In this document: positions 1-7,811 of the stretch, one piece after another | Layout of the letters: every line of letters begins with the position of its first letter | Position numbering within the stretch: position 1 is the first letter of the stretch | Source: Microcoleus sp. bin48.metabat.b7b8b9.023 | GTDB taxonomy: Bacteria; Cyanobacteriota; Cyanobacteriia; Cyanobacteriales; Microcoleaceae | Assembly (NCBI RefSeq): GCF_013299185.1 | Contig: NZ_JAAFKG010000024.1 | Span: 31,972 to 95,971 of the forward strand | Reading direction: 5' to 3' | DNA length: 64,000 nucleotides | The notes under the pieces: model-generated | Seen by the model: the letters and a program-made list of their open reading frames with translations, nothing else | Database searches by the model: none | Told to the model about the DNA's origin: nothing | Made by a program: the position numbers and the translations under genes

Positions 1-75
1 ATTCCAGAAGGTAATTGGATGGTACGGATTCAGCGCGAATACGAACCCCAAGGCTGGAGGTATGTCGCAGACTAA
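1..75 (+). CDS. C-terminal end of an unidentified protein (partial)
   Basis: Frame 1 is open from the first base and ends at TAA (73-75), giving 24 residues that end in ...EPQGWRYVAD. The start lies outside the window. The stop overlaps the start of the next gene (ATG at 62) by 14 bp, a typical tight operon junction, so the two genes are probably co-transcribed and co-translated. Too little is visible to name the family; the overlap and open frame are the only support. Confidence 0.5.
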   Translation: MPEGNWMVRIQREYEPQGWRYVAD

Positions 76-1198
76 GGTTAAAAAACTCACGCCAGCACAA
101 GAGGCTGAGATTCCAGTTTATCGCGACAAGTGGAGGGCGATCGCACTTTCGACTGGCCCGATCGATCGCTCTCAAGCTGCGGAAACCATTACATTAGCTT
201 ACAGGGCGAGCGGCAAACAAGCACCGGAAATCATTTTTTGCGATCGTCCCTACCAAGCCGCTAACATCATCGACAGCCACGCAGACAAGCCCAGGAGTCA
301 CTTCCGCAGCCAATTAGAGAGCAAAGTACGCAGCGAATTTGAAAAACAACTGCTGACTTGTCTGCGCGGACAACTCGAAAACCAGCTAAAACGTCAACTG
401 CAAAATCAACTCGAAAATGAACTTTACACCCAACTGCAAAGCCAACTGTGGAGTCCCCTCCGCGAGCATTTAGCGATGGAAATAGCCAGCAAATTGCCGA
501 TCGATTTAAGCGGACAGCGGGCCCGGTATTTGCACTACACTCATCTCAACAAACAACTAGATAATTGCATTCAACCGGAATTGTGGGCTGGTGGCGGGAG
601 TTTGTTAGATTTTTGCATTTCTGTGTTGAATTGCGCGCACTCCTACGGCAATATCTGGACAATTTTTCAATCGCTTGTCAAGACTTGTGGCTGGATTTTT
701 CCCTATGACAAAGTTTGCGTTGTGTGCGAAAAGCCGATCGCACTTTCTGCAGACAGCAACCACCGTTTACACGCCGAAGCAGCACCCGCCGTACAATTTG
801 CCGACGGTTTTGCGATTTACGCCTATCACGGCGTGATTTTACCCGAATGGTACGGCCGCCTGCAACCGCACGAGTGGCAGTCTAAATGGCTGTTGAAGGA
901 GCACAACGCTCTTGTTCGGCGAGCCTTAATTCAGGGCATCGGGTGCGATCGGATTTGTCAAGAACTAGCAGCCACTGAATTAGACACTTGGCAGGAATAT
1001 ACCCTGTTAAAAATGGATTTTGAGGACGATTTCGACGACTCGGGGATGCCATTACCAGTTTTTTTGTTAAAAATGACCTGTCCGAGCACTGGGTTCGTTC
1101 ATGCCCTGCGAGTTCCTCCAAATATGACATCTGCACAAGAGGCAATTTGCTGGGTAAACTGGGGAATTGAACCAGAGGAGTTTTCCGTGCAAACTTGA
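62..1198 (+). CDS. DUF6745-type hypothetical protein with Gln/Leu coiled segment
   Basis: This 378-residue protein has no known activity. The C-terminal third (LLKEHNALVRRALIQGIG, then a DD-rich strand and LRVPP followed by an Ala-Trp region) matches the pattern I associate with DUF6745, found in cyanobacteria and actinobacteria. Residues about 98-150 form a Gln/Leu/Arg-rich repeat (QLENQLKRQLQNQLENEL type, period about 4), likely a long helix or coiled coil. No signal peptide or membrane segment is seen. The ATG at 62 overlaps the upstream stop, and a GGAGG-like stretch (56-60) lies just before it as a ribosome site. The family call is from memory of the motif; function is unknown. Confidence 0.65.
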   Translation: MSQTKVKKLTPAQEAEIPVYRDKWRAIALSTGPIDRSQAAETITLAYRASGKQAPEIIFCDRPYQAANIIDSHADKPRSHFRSQLESKVRSEFEKQLLTCLRGQLENQLKRQLQNQLENELYTQLQSQLWSPLREHLAMEIASKLPIDLSGQRARYLHYTHLNKQLDNCIQPELWAGGGSLLDFCISVLNCAHSYGNIWTIFQSLVKTCGWIFPYDKVCVVCEKPIALSADSNHRLHAEAAPAVQFADGFAIYAYHGVILPEWYGRLQPHEWQSKWLLKEHNALVRRALIQGIGCDRICQELAATELDTWQEYTLLKMDFEDDFDDSGMPLPVFLLKMTCPSTGFVHALRVPPNMTSAQEAICWVNWGIEPEEFSVQT

Positions 1199-1622
1199 CT
1201 ATTTCTCTTTACCAACAAGCCTGTTAGTTCGTTTCCGGTTGCATTGGAATGATTTAACTTTTCTAGAGCGCAGAGGACACAGAGGGAGAGAATAGAGAGA
1301 TGAATAATTCCGATGCTACCGGATTTGATATTAGTTCGTCCTTCCGAAAGCCCGCCAGGGGTTTAAACCCACGGGGCTTTTAGCTAAAGTCCGTTAAAAC
1401 GGACTGGTAGTATTAAAACATCCCACAAATGAACAGCAAATATTTTATGAAATTGCGCTCTCACCTGCTTAATTTCTGTTTAAAATCCAATACAAAAATC
1501 TTTTTTTTACAGTCCAAGCAGTCGCCAGCCCCGGACAGCACTACAAAAGTAAAACTGAGATGCTCCATAGGACGACCGACCTGATATAATCAATTAAAAA
1601 TTAATACCCTTGCCACTATATC
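1199..1622. other. Intergenic region with dispersed repeats
   Basis: There is no convincing gene in this 424-bp gap. It holds a 'gcagaggacacagagg'-type repeat (about 1268-1290), an AGTCCGTTAAAACGGACT hairpin (about 1389-1406), and at about 1552-1567 a single copy of the end sequence AAACTGAGATGCTCC that also bounds the inverted-repeat element at 52310-52430. The purU promoter should lie in the AT-rich part after 1570, but I could not fix a -35/-10 pair. Confidence 0.5.
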
Positions 1623-2477
1623 ATGACTAGCCCTACTGCAACTCTTTTGATTTCCTGTCCCGATCGCAAAGGGCTTGTCGCCTTACTTGCTAATTTTATC
1701 GCTTCCCATAATGGCAATATTATCCACGCAGATCACCATACTGATTTTGCCGCCGGATTATTTTTAAGTCGTCTGGAATGGCAATTAGACGGTTTTGACT
1801 TAAGCATCGAAGAAATGACAGATGCTTTTACTGAACTTGCCAAGGATTTACAAGCAAATTGGCAATTACAGTTCTCTGAAGAAGTTCGACGGATTGCGAT
1901 ATGGGTTAGCCACCAAGATCATTGCTTGTTAGATTTGATTTGGCGACAACGTTCTAAGGAAATGCCTGCGAAAATCCCCCTGATTATCAGCAACCATGAA
2001 AAGTTAAAGCCCATTGCCGAACAATATGGTATCGATTTTGAGTATATTCCCATTAATAAAGAGAGCAAGGCTATTCAAGAAGCACAACAGTTAGATACTC
2101 TCAAGAAATATAACATCGATTTAGTAGTATTGGCAAAATATATGCAAATTTTGAGTCAAGATTTTATGCGCCAATTTCCCAATGTGATTAATATTCACCA
2201 TTCATTCTTACCCGCGTTTGTGGGGGCGAATCCCTACGAAAGGGCTTACGAAAGAGGAGTGAAAATTATTGGTGCCACAGCCCACTATGTGACGCCAGAT
2301 CTAGATGCTGGCCCGATTATTGAGCAAGATGTCGTGCGCGTGAGTCACCGCGATGAAGTGTCGGACTTGATTCGGAAAGGTAAAGATTTAGAACGGATTG
2401 TTTTGGCAAGGGCGGTGCGATATCATTTACAAAATCGTGTTTTGGTTTATGGCAATCGCACTGTTGTTTTTGCTTGA
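1623..2477 (+). CDS. purU: Formyltetrahydrofolate deformylase PurU
   Basis: It hydrolyses 10-formyl-tetrahydrofolate to formate and tetrahydrofolate, balancing the one-carbon pool and supplying formate in the cytosol. The 284 residues are full length for the family. An N-terminal ACT domain (about 6-85, starting LLISCPDRKGLVALLANF) is followed by a formyltransferase fold (about 88-275). The catalytic trio of the family is present: Asn180 and His182 in VINIHHSFLPAF and Asp218 in LDAGPIIEQD. It stands alone with no operon partner close by. I am sure of the family; purU is favoured over phosphoribosylglycinamide formyltransferase by the ACT domain and by GATAHYVTPDLDAGPIIEQD. Confidence 0.95.
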   Translation: MTSPTATLLISCPDRKGLVALLANFIASHNGNIIHADHHTDFAAGLFLSRLEWQLDGFDLSIEEMTDAFTELAKDLQANWQLQFSEEVRRIAIWVSHQDHCLLDLIWRQRSKEMPAKIPLIISNHEKLKPIAEQYGIDFEYIPINKESKAIQEAQQLDTLKKYNIDLVVLAKYMQILSQDFMRQFPNVINIHHSFLPAFVGANPYERAYERGVKIIGATAHYVTPDLDAGPIIEQDVVRVSHRDEVSDLIRKGKDLERIVLARAVRYHLQNRVLVYGNRTVVFA

Positions 2478-2561
2478 TTTTTTGAGTTAAATTGTGAGTG
2501 GGTTGCTCTGATTGTAGGATGAGTTTTCCAGCCAATCCTACAATAAAAAATAATTTTTGTG

Positions 2562-2582
2562 GGACAGGCATCTTGCCTGTCC
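2562..2582 (+). terminator. Hairpin, possible purU terminator
   Basis: A perfect 9-bp stem, GGACAGGCA (2562-2570) with TGCCTGTCC (2574-2582), and a 3-nt loop sits 85 bp after purU and is followed by a T-rich stretch (AGCTATTTTTG). Similar GGACAGGC hairpins are dispersed in cyanobacteria, so it may be a repeat rather than a dedicated terminator. Confidence 0.4.
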
Positions 2583-2670
2583 AGCTATTTTTGTAAGAGG
2601 TATGATAAGCAATCATAGAAAGATGCGAGGTGCCTGAAATAGTTCCTCGCATTCGATCGCTCTCACGAGA

Positions 2671-2808
2671 TTACCAGAAGAAATAATTGGTTGAAAGCGT
2701 CTCCGTTTGGCGTAGAAATTAAAATCAGACAATTCATTATTCCAATCCTAGAACTTCCAGGTAGAGGTTGCTGTCAACTGTCAACTGTCAACTGTCAACT
2801 GTCAACTG
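2671..2808 (+). repeat. Dispersed ~100-bp repeat plus TCAACTG heptamer array
   Basis: Bases 2671-2770 are homologous to 14757-14860 and, inverted, to 56920-57018. Shared landmarks are ACCAGAAAGAATTGGTTGAA (variant here), AAATTAAAATCAGAC, ATTCATTA, CTCCAAT and the CCAGGTAGAGGT end. At the same end of all three copies sits a run of the heptamer TGTCAAC (here 2771-2808, five units). This is a composite repeat, with the heptamer part resembling the STRR repeats known in cyanobacteria. Confidence 0.75.
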
Positions 2809-2810
2809 AA

Positions 2811-3734
2811 TCAAATCCGGGCGGATAATGTTTCGACGTAAGCGCGATCGATCAATTGGCGAGCAACCGTCTGAATTCCGGTATGCTCGTAATAATTGGT
2901 AGTCATGTCCAAAAAGGCGGCGACATAATCCAATTTGTCATCGGTAACATCGACGTATTGCTTGAGGCTGCCTAAAACTGTGGCGGGAGTTAAGCCGCGA
3001 GATACCACTAAATTGTTCATCCAACCTTGGGCTGAGGCGAAGGTTGCTGTCACGAATCCGAATTTTTGTGCATTGTTGGCGCCGGGAATTAGGTTGCTGA
3101 TGTTTTGGAAGGTTGAGTTTTGCTGCAAGGTTCCAGGATTTACGCCGCTTAGGGTATTTTGCGCTACTTTGATAAAGTCTGGGCCGAGGGGAATTAAGCC
3201 GTCAGCGCATACTAATGCAGCCATCCGCATTAGAGATGCGCCTTTGTATTGTGATAAGTAATTGGTAAAGCTTCCCACGTTTTCAAGGGAAATTTTGTTG
3301 AGTTTGCAGAAGACGATGAGCTCGATCGCCACTTTGACGCATAAGTCGATCGTTTGAGTGGTATCAGCCTTGGGAGTCAGGCGGCTCATAAACGACAGAA
3401 AGCCGATTTTTTCGCCGATTTTATTCGCCATAGCCGTCGCGCCCAAGGCACTGTCAGCACTGTCTGCAAGCTGGTAAAGCTTTACTGCGCCTTGATAGGG
3501 CTCGTTGGAGTTGGCGTAAAGCTCGATCGCCCGGGCGCGAATTTTTTCGACTAAAGCGCGATCGGTTTCCCCTGTGAGCGATCGAATAGTATTATCAAAA
3601 CCAGATAAATTATTCCACTCCCCCGGAACCACAAAATCGAGAGATTTCAACATCATCACAGTCACGCCACCAGACGGCAAATTGTCAACCAATTCCACAA
3701 TAGACTTGCTCACAACAAACTCCTGAATAGCCAC
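2811..3734 (-). CDS. Conserved helical protein of unknown function
   Basis: I do not recognise a characterised family in this 307-residue protein. It is predicted all-helical and cytosolic, with no signal peptide; one moderately hydrophobic helix lies at about 130-145. Sequence blocks such as LADSADSALGATAMANKIGEKIGF and ALVCADGLIPLGPDFIKVAQ look like conserved cores. The start used is GTG at 3734 (MAIQEFVVSK); an overlapping ATG at 3736 is in another frame. The coding region has normal codon use and HIP1-like sites, so it is a real gene. It is transcribed away from the 34-bp repeat array that lies upstream of it. Function unknown. Confidence 0.7.
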   Translation of the reverse strand: MAIQEFVVSKSIVELVDNLPSGGVTVMMLKSLDFVVPGEWNNLSGFDNTIRSLTGETDRALVEKIRARAIELYANSNEPYQGAVKLYQLADSADSALGATAMANKIGEKIGFLSFMSRLTPKADTTQTIDLCVKVAIELIVFCKLNKISLENVGSFTNYLSQYKGASLMRMAALVCADGLIPLGPDFIKVAQNTLSGVNPGTLQQNSTFQNISNLIPGANNAQKFGFVTATFASAQGWMNNLVVSRGLTPATVLGSLKQYVDVTDDKLDYVAAFLDMTTNYYEHTGIQTVARQLIDRAYVETLSARI

Positions 3735-3829
3735 ATTTAAAAGTATTCTTCCAAATACTCCAACTCCCAGAAATCCGATTCCAGATTTCCCGGTAATCTC
3801 ATCTGAGATCTAATGCTGGCAGTCAGATA

Positions 3830-4173
3830 GGTTCGTAGTGAGGACTTTAGTCCGCATCAGATAGGTTCGTAGTGAGGACTTTAGTCCGCATCAGATAGGT
3901 TCGTAGTGAGGACTTTCGTCCGCATCAGATAGGTTCGTAGTGAGGACTTTCGTCCGCATCAGATAGGTTCGTAGTGAGGACTTTCGTCCGCATCAGATAG
4001 GTTCGTAGTGAGGACTTTAGTCCGCATCAGATAGGTTCGTAGTGAGGACTTTAGTCCGCATCAGATAGGTTCGTAGTGAGGACTTTAGTCTGCATCCAAA
4101 AAAGGACTGATTTGCTTCTAGCGAGGACTTTAGTCCGCATCCAAGAAAGGACTGAAGTCCTCACTACGAACCT
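3830..4173. repeat. 34-bp tandem repeat array with an inverted terminal copy
   Basis: Eight units of exactly 34 bp begin with GGTTCGTAGTGAGGACTTT at 3830, 3864, 3898, 3932, 3966, 4000, 4034 and 4068. Each unit contains the stem GGACT-TT-AGTCC; units 3-5 carry TCGTCC in place of TAGTCC. After a degenerate stretch (4102-4146) the array ends in an inverted copy (AAGGACTGAAGTCC...GAACC, 4147-4173), so the transcript could fold into a long hairpin. There are no unique spacers, so it is not a CRISPR array. The same core occurs singly elsewhere in the window. Confidence 0.9.
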
Positions 4174-4254
4174 TGTAAAGTTTGATTATCTCAACTCACT
4201 CAAAATTACCAAAACGTGTTAAAGTTGATGGCGCTAAATCGAAAACAATAAAAT

Positions 4255-5190
4255 ATGACTGTTGCAGTTAACAAAACTCCGGGATTAGCATCGCGTTTAG
4301 TAAATGGCGTACTCTCCATCAAACCTTTGGCCGCTCTAGCCAAGCACCAAGCGCGGGAAATGATGATAAACAGAGCCGAAAAAATCGGAGTGCATTGGCG
4401 AGAAGAAGCCCAAGCACTTTTGTCCCGAAATTGGGATGCAGAATTGCTCAGCGTAGAAAATCCCGATTTGGTTTACCCGAAATATTATCTAACTTCATTT
4501 CACGCTTACGAAAAAGGTAATATGAGTTGGGAAGCTGCCACAGAAGTTGAAGTTGCAGCCCGTGCAGTGCACGCCGGAATTTGGCCAGAAGCGGGTGCAG
4601 AAGGCGATGCTAAACTCCGCGCCAGCTATCACGAAATCGTCAAAGCTCAAATTTCTCAAACACCGCAAGATATTGTCGATTTGGGATGCAGTGTGGGAAT
4701 GAGTACGTTTGCGCTTGGGGATGTTTACCCGGAAGCAAAGATGACTGGGGTGGATTTGTCGCCTTATTTTTTGTCCGTTGCTCAATACCGTTCCCAACAG
4801 CGAGAAGCGGAATTTTCTAATCAAAAATCTCCAATTTGGGTGCACGCTGCTGCTGAATCTACTGGTTTACCTGCGGCTTCTTTTGATTTAGTTTCTATTT
4901 GTTTAGTTTGTCACGAATTGCCGGAGAAAGCTTCTAAGGCAGTATTCCGGGAAGCGAGGCGTTTGCTGCGCGCTGGCGGACATTTGACAATTATGGATAT
5001 GAATCCTCAGTCGGAAGTTTATGCCAAAATGCCTCCTTATATTTTGACTTTGCTCAAGAGTACGGAGCCTTATTTGGATCAGTATTTTGGGTTGGATATT
5101 GAGCAGGCTTTGGTTGATTCGGGTTTTGCGGTGCCGACAATCACTTGCAATACTCTCAGACACCGGACTGTTGTTGCTCAAGCAATATAG
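4255..5190 (+). CDS. Class I SAM-dependent methyltransferase
   Basis: This 311-residue protein probably transfers a methyl group from S-adenosylmethionine to an unknown small molecule. An N-terminal helical segment (1-115) precedes the Rossmann core. Motif I is IVDLGCSVGMST (about 140-151) with the acidic residue of motif II in MTGVDLSP. Motif IV is FDLVSICLVCHELPE and motif V/VI is EARRLLRAGGHLTIMDMNP. The layout resembles small-molecule C-methyltransferases, but the substrate cannot be told. The ATG at 4255 follows an A-rich leader without a clear Shine-Dalgarno sequence. Confidence 0.85.
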   Translation: MTVAVNKTPGLASRLVNGVLSIKPLAALAKHQAREMMINRAEKIGVHWREEAQALLSRNWDAELLSVENPDLVYPKYYLTSFHAYEKGNMSWEAATEVEVAARAVHAGIWPEAGAEGDAKLRASYHEIVKAQISQTPQDIVDLGCSVGMSTFALGDVYPEAKMTGVDLSPYFLSVAQYRSQQREAEFSNQKSPIWVHAAAESTGLPAASFDLVSICLVCHELPEKASKAVFREARRLLRAGGHLTIMDMNPQSEVYAKMPPYILTLLKSTEPYLDQYFGLDIEQALVDSGFAVPTITCNTLRHRTVVAQAI

Positions 5191-5223
5191 CAGTTTTAAG
5201 TTGACTGAATTACAGATGTTTGG

Positions 5224-5250
5224 GTAGGACATGGCAGTGCCGTGTCCCTA
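5224..5250 (+). terminator. GGACATGGCAGTGCCGTGTCC hairpin after the methyltransferase gene
   Basis: GGACATGGC and GCCGTGTCC flank a short AGT loop, 35 bp after the stop at 5190. There is no T-tract, so termination is only possible, not shown. It may instead be one of the many dispersed palindromes. Confidence 0.3.
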
Positions 5251-5399
5251 CTGTATTTCAGTAAAGGTTGATGTGCAAAAACTGTTGGCTGTCAATGATG
5301 CTCGAAAACTAAATTCGATCGCAAATGTGGTAGAATTAATACTCAGACAGCAGTCTTAGCTATATCGTGTTGAGAGAAACCTAAAAAAAGGATATCATC

Positions 5400-5723
5400 A
5401 TGAACCCGACAGCCCCCCCTCAAAAAATTATTGATTGTTTGCAGGTTATTTTGGATGCCACAGCCTCAAAAAATTACGAGCTGTTTACCACGGTGGGCGA
5501 TGCAGGCTACAAAGCGGGAATTACACAAGAAATGTTCGATAATGTTAGCGATGAACTCGGTTCGCGCCTGCAAAACGGATATTCAATTAGTTATTTTGGT
5601 GAATTGACACAAGAGGGTTTTCAGGTTTATTTGTGGAAGCTGAGTTTTGCAGATGGTGGAGATGAATTTGTGGCACGCATGACGATGAATGGAGACAAGG
5701 TTGCTGGGATCTTCATCGCATAA
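5400..5723 (+). CDS. Small hypothetical protein, possibly NTF2-like
   Basis: The 107-residue product has a helical start (CLQVILDATASKNYELF) followed by four beta-like strands (GYSISYFGELTQEGFQVYLWKLSF, DEFVARMTMNGDKVAGIFIA). This helix-then-sheet order is what small NTF2-like / DUF3887-type proteins show, but that is inference from pattern only. A good ribosome site, AAAGGA, lies about 8 bp before the ATG. No membrane or signal segment. Role unknown. Confidence 0.65.
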   Translation: MNPTAPPQKIIDCLQVILDATASKNYELFTTVGDAGYKAGITQEMFDNVSDELGSRLQNGYSISYFGELTQEGFQVYLWKLSFADGGDEFVARMTMNGDKVAGIFIA

Positions 5724-5883
5724 TATCTATTACTTGATATGGCGTTCGACTGAATGTCAAGGCGTCAGCCCACAACTTTCAAGCGAAACCTATCTGGTGT
5801 AACAAAGGTGGTGCCTTTTGGTACCCTGAAATTTATGTGCGATCGCTAGACAAGTTAACGCGAGACAAATAGGTTTTAATAGA

Positions 5884-5989
5884 TATAGCGGTTCTCAGAA
5901 AGATGAGGTATGTTGTTGGGCTTGGGCCCTCTTGGTTTAAGGGTTGTGTGGGCTGTCAGTTATACCTCATCTTTTTGAGAAAGGCTATA
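5884..5989 (+). mobile_element. MITE-like repeat, family A copy 1
   Basis: This 106-bp copy starts TATAGCGGTTCTCAGAAAGA and ends with the inverted form ...TTTTTGAGAAAGGCTATA. The terminal inverted repeats are about 27 bp. Four other copies with the same ends are at 14642-14748, 19711-19818, 41374-41481 and 57772-57878. The middle carries a GGGCTTNNGCCCTC palindrome. No protein is encoded, so it would need a transposase in trans. Confidence 0.8.
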
Positions 5990-6010
5990 GTTGTTGTCAT
6001 ACATAGAATT

Positions 6011-6397
6011 ATGGTACAGGTTAAAATCTCCGGTTTGAGAGAGCATCTCGATCCCATTAAGCCTCAACTCTCCGATGTCATTAATTCCTGTGTCGTAGAT
6101 GCACTTCATTATCCACCTGATAAACGTTCACACCGTTTCTTTCTGTTCGACTCCTCTGATTTTTTTTATCCAACAGGGCGCACAGAACGTTACACTATCA
6201 TTGAGGTGAGCATGATTGAAGGACGCAGTGTCGAGACGAAAAAGCAGTTGATTCGTTTATTGTTTGAGCGATTACAGCCCTTTGGAATTTCCACACAGGA
6301 TTTAGAAATCACGATTTTTGAGAATCCTAAACACAATTGGGGTTTTCGGGGCTTACCGGGTGATGAACATCAACTCAATTATAAAATCGAAGTGTAG
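6011..6397 (+). CDS. Tautomerase-family protein
   Basis: This 128-residue protein belongs to the 4-oxalocrotonate tautomerase-like superfamily (cyanobacterial branch). Recognised blocks are VKISGLREHLDPIKPQLSDV, RYTIIEVSMIEGRSVETKKQ, LIRLLFERLQPFGIS and ITIFENPKHNWGFRGLPGDE. The usual catalytic Pro1 is absent (sequence starts MVQVK), so classical tautomerase chemistry is doubtful. I chose the ATG at 6011: the frame is open back to 5903, but those extra 36 codons are entirely family A repeat DNA (5884-5989) and not part of the protein family. Confidence 0.8.
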   Translation: MVQVKISGLREHLDPIKPQLSDVINSCVVDALHYPPDKRSHRFFLFDSSDFFYPTGRTERYTIIEVSMIEGRSVETKKQLIRLLFERLQPFGISTQDLEITIFENPKHNWGFRGLPGDEHQLNYKIEV

Positions 6398-6492
6398 CCG
6401 ATCGCTCTTAACTTACAACAAAGCGGTCGATCGAGCTTTATTGTCGATCGACCGCCAATCTCTCCCCTCAGTGAAAAAACCAACTTCACCCC

Positions 6493-6999
6493 TCATCCAC
6501 CCCGCAACTGCTTGACCAAGTGAACTAACTCTGGTAAAATTAGCTTTTCCACAGCTAGTTTCACGCCATTACTAGATCCAGGAAGAGAAAAGACTAACTT
6601 GCCTTGATACACGCCTGCAACAGCCCGAGATGCGATCGCCCTCGAACCAATTTCTTGATAGCTCAAAAACCGAAATATCTCGCCAAATCCAGGTAAAATC
6701 CTGTCGAGCAAACTCTCCATCACATCGTAGGTAGTATCTCGTGGAGAAATACCCGTCCCGCCACTCAAAACTATCGCATCCACATCTTCGCGCTGGGCAA
6801 GCGCCTGCATTTGCAATACAATTTTTGCAGCATCATCTTTAACAACAGTGTAAGCTACCACAGAGTGACCTGCATCTTTTAGCAATTTTTTCGTTAACAA
6901 ACCGCTATTGTCTGTGTCAGCAGAGCGCGTATCGCTAACAGTCATGATAGCGCAATTTACGGTTATTTTAGATAAATCGGGGTGAGGAATTTGCGTCAT
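6493..6999 (-). CDS. moaB: Molybdenum cofactor biosynthesis protein MoaB/MogA
   Basis: It binds molybdopterin and in this family adenylylates it before molybdate insertion, in the cytosol. Key motifs are TVSDTRSADTDNSG near the N terminus, AIVLSGGTGISPRDTTYD (the molybdopterin-binding loop) and FSLPGSSNGVKLAVEKLILPEL at the C terminus. The ATG at 6999 gives 168 residues, the usual length. A longer frame reaches 7047, but that part is intergenic heptamer-like sequence. It lies 83 bp after psb28 on the same strand and could be read through from it. MoaB and MogA cannot be separated by eye. Confidence 0.9.
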   Translation of the reverse strand: MTQIPHPDLSKITVNCAIMTVSDTRSADTDNSGLLTKKLLKDAGHSVVAYTVVKDDAAKIVLQMQALAQREDVDAIVLSGGTGISPRDTTYDVMESLLDRILPGFGEIFRFLSYQEIGSRAIASRAVAGVYQGKLVFSLPGSSNGVKLAVEKLILPELVHLVKQLRGG

Positions 7000-7082
7000 T
7001 GTTTCTTGTCGTAAGTAATCGGCAACCAGCAATCGGCTATCGGCCAATTACCAATTACCAACTACCAATTATTAACTATCTA

Positions 7083-7418
7083 TTATGCCTTGCTAAATCC
7101 TAAGCCGTTTGCTTCCGAGTAGCGTTCCATAAAACGCATAAAGCGTTCCCAGTCAGCGGCACTTTTCATCAGATAAAGAGCTTCCAAACCCGCAGGTTGA
7201 CCGTTGATGAACTTAGCCTTAACTTCGCGAGTCAGAAGTTCGCCTTCTTCGTCGATCATGTACATTCCAGTAATGTCTTGGGTGCTATCGTTGCTGAGAG
7301 ATTTCGGATTTTCAAAGATAAATGTGGCAGTGCCTTGAGCTCCGCTTTTAGAACGAGTTAGGCGGACTTCGGGTACAGTATCTTCGTCTATACCCCGGGA
7401 GAATTGAATTTTAGCCAT
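7083..7418 (-). CDS. psb28: Photosystem II assembly protein Psb28
   Basis: Psb28 (Psb13/PsbW of older usage) binds the CP47 side of PSII assembly intermediates at the thylakoid cytoplasmic face and helps PSII and chlorophyll-protein biogenesis; it is not in mature PSII. The 111 residues match the family end to end: [66 protein letters not shown] and the C-terminal [19 protein letters not shown]. No transmembrane helix, as expected. The gene is monocistronic or leads into moaB. Confidence 0.96.
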   Translation of the reverse strand: MAKIQFSRGIDEDTVPEVRLTRSKSGAQGTATFIFENPKSLSNDSTQDITGMYMIDEEGELLTREVKAKFINGQPAGLEALYLMKSAADWERFMRFMERYSEANGLGFSKA

Positions 7419-7551
7419 AATCTGAGAGTGGAACCTTAAAGATTGCTGAATTTCTTAATCTTTTAATCATAAAACGATTTGGACGCTCCCAAGTCAAGAC
7501 TTGGGGAGATTGTGCGATGGGGATCGGGGGAGAGGGGCTATTTTTCAGGTA

Positions 7552-7811
7552 CGTAGTTGCGCTTGAGCGCTCTTTCTGGGATATCGGAAAGAGCGAAGAC
7601 AGCGCAACAGGTATGTAGTTGGGCTTTAGCCCTCTTTCTGGGATATCGGAAAGAGCGAAGACAGCGCAACTACGTACCTTTGAGTTGCCTGAGCCCTGGC
7701 TCTCTCCTTCACTATTGGCTGTTGGGGTTTAGTACTTTTTCCCATATCTCACAAAGAGCGCTGAAGCGCAACTACGTACCAAAGAGAGCGCCCAAGCGCA
7801 ACTACATACCT
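7552..7811. repeat. GCGCTTNAGCGC palindromic repeat cluster
   Basis: Several copies of a palindromic unit lie here: GGTACGTAGTTGCGCTTGAG followed by CGCTCTTT, and its inverse AAAGAGCG...GCGCAACTACGTACC. A 60-bp stretch is repeated in tandem (7560-7615 and 7621-7676, TTTCTGGGATATCGGAAAGA in both). The family recurs at 39373-39447, 39529-39598, 46766-47043, 52014-52084 and 53926-53999. The surrounding gap 7419-7811 has no gene; open frames across it are repeat-derived. Confidence 0.8.

Noticed and set aside
2317..2652. 111-codon frame opposite the purU end
   Set aside because: Antisense to a well-supported gene and continuing into a hairpin.
3830..4173. CRISPR array
   Set aside because: The 34-bp units are directly adjacent with no unique spacers, and no cas gene is in the window.
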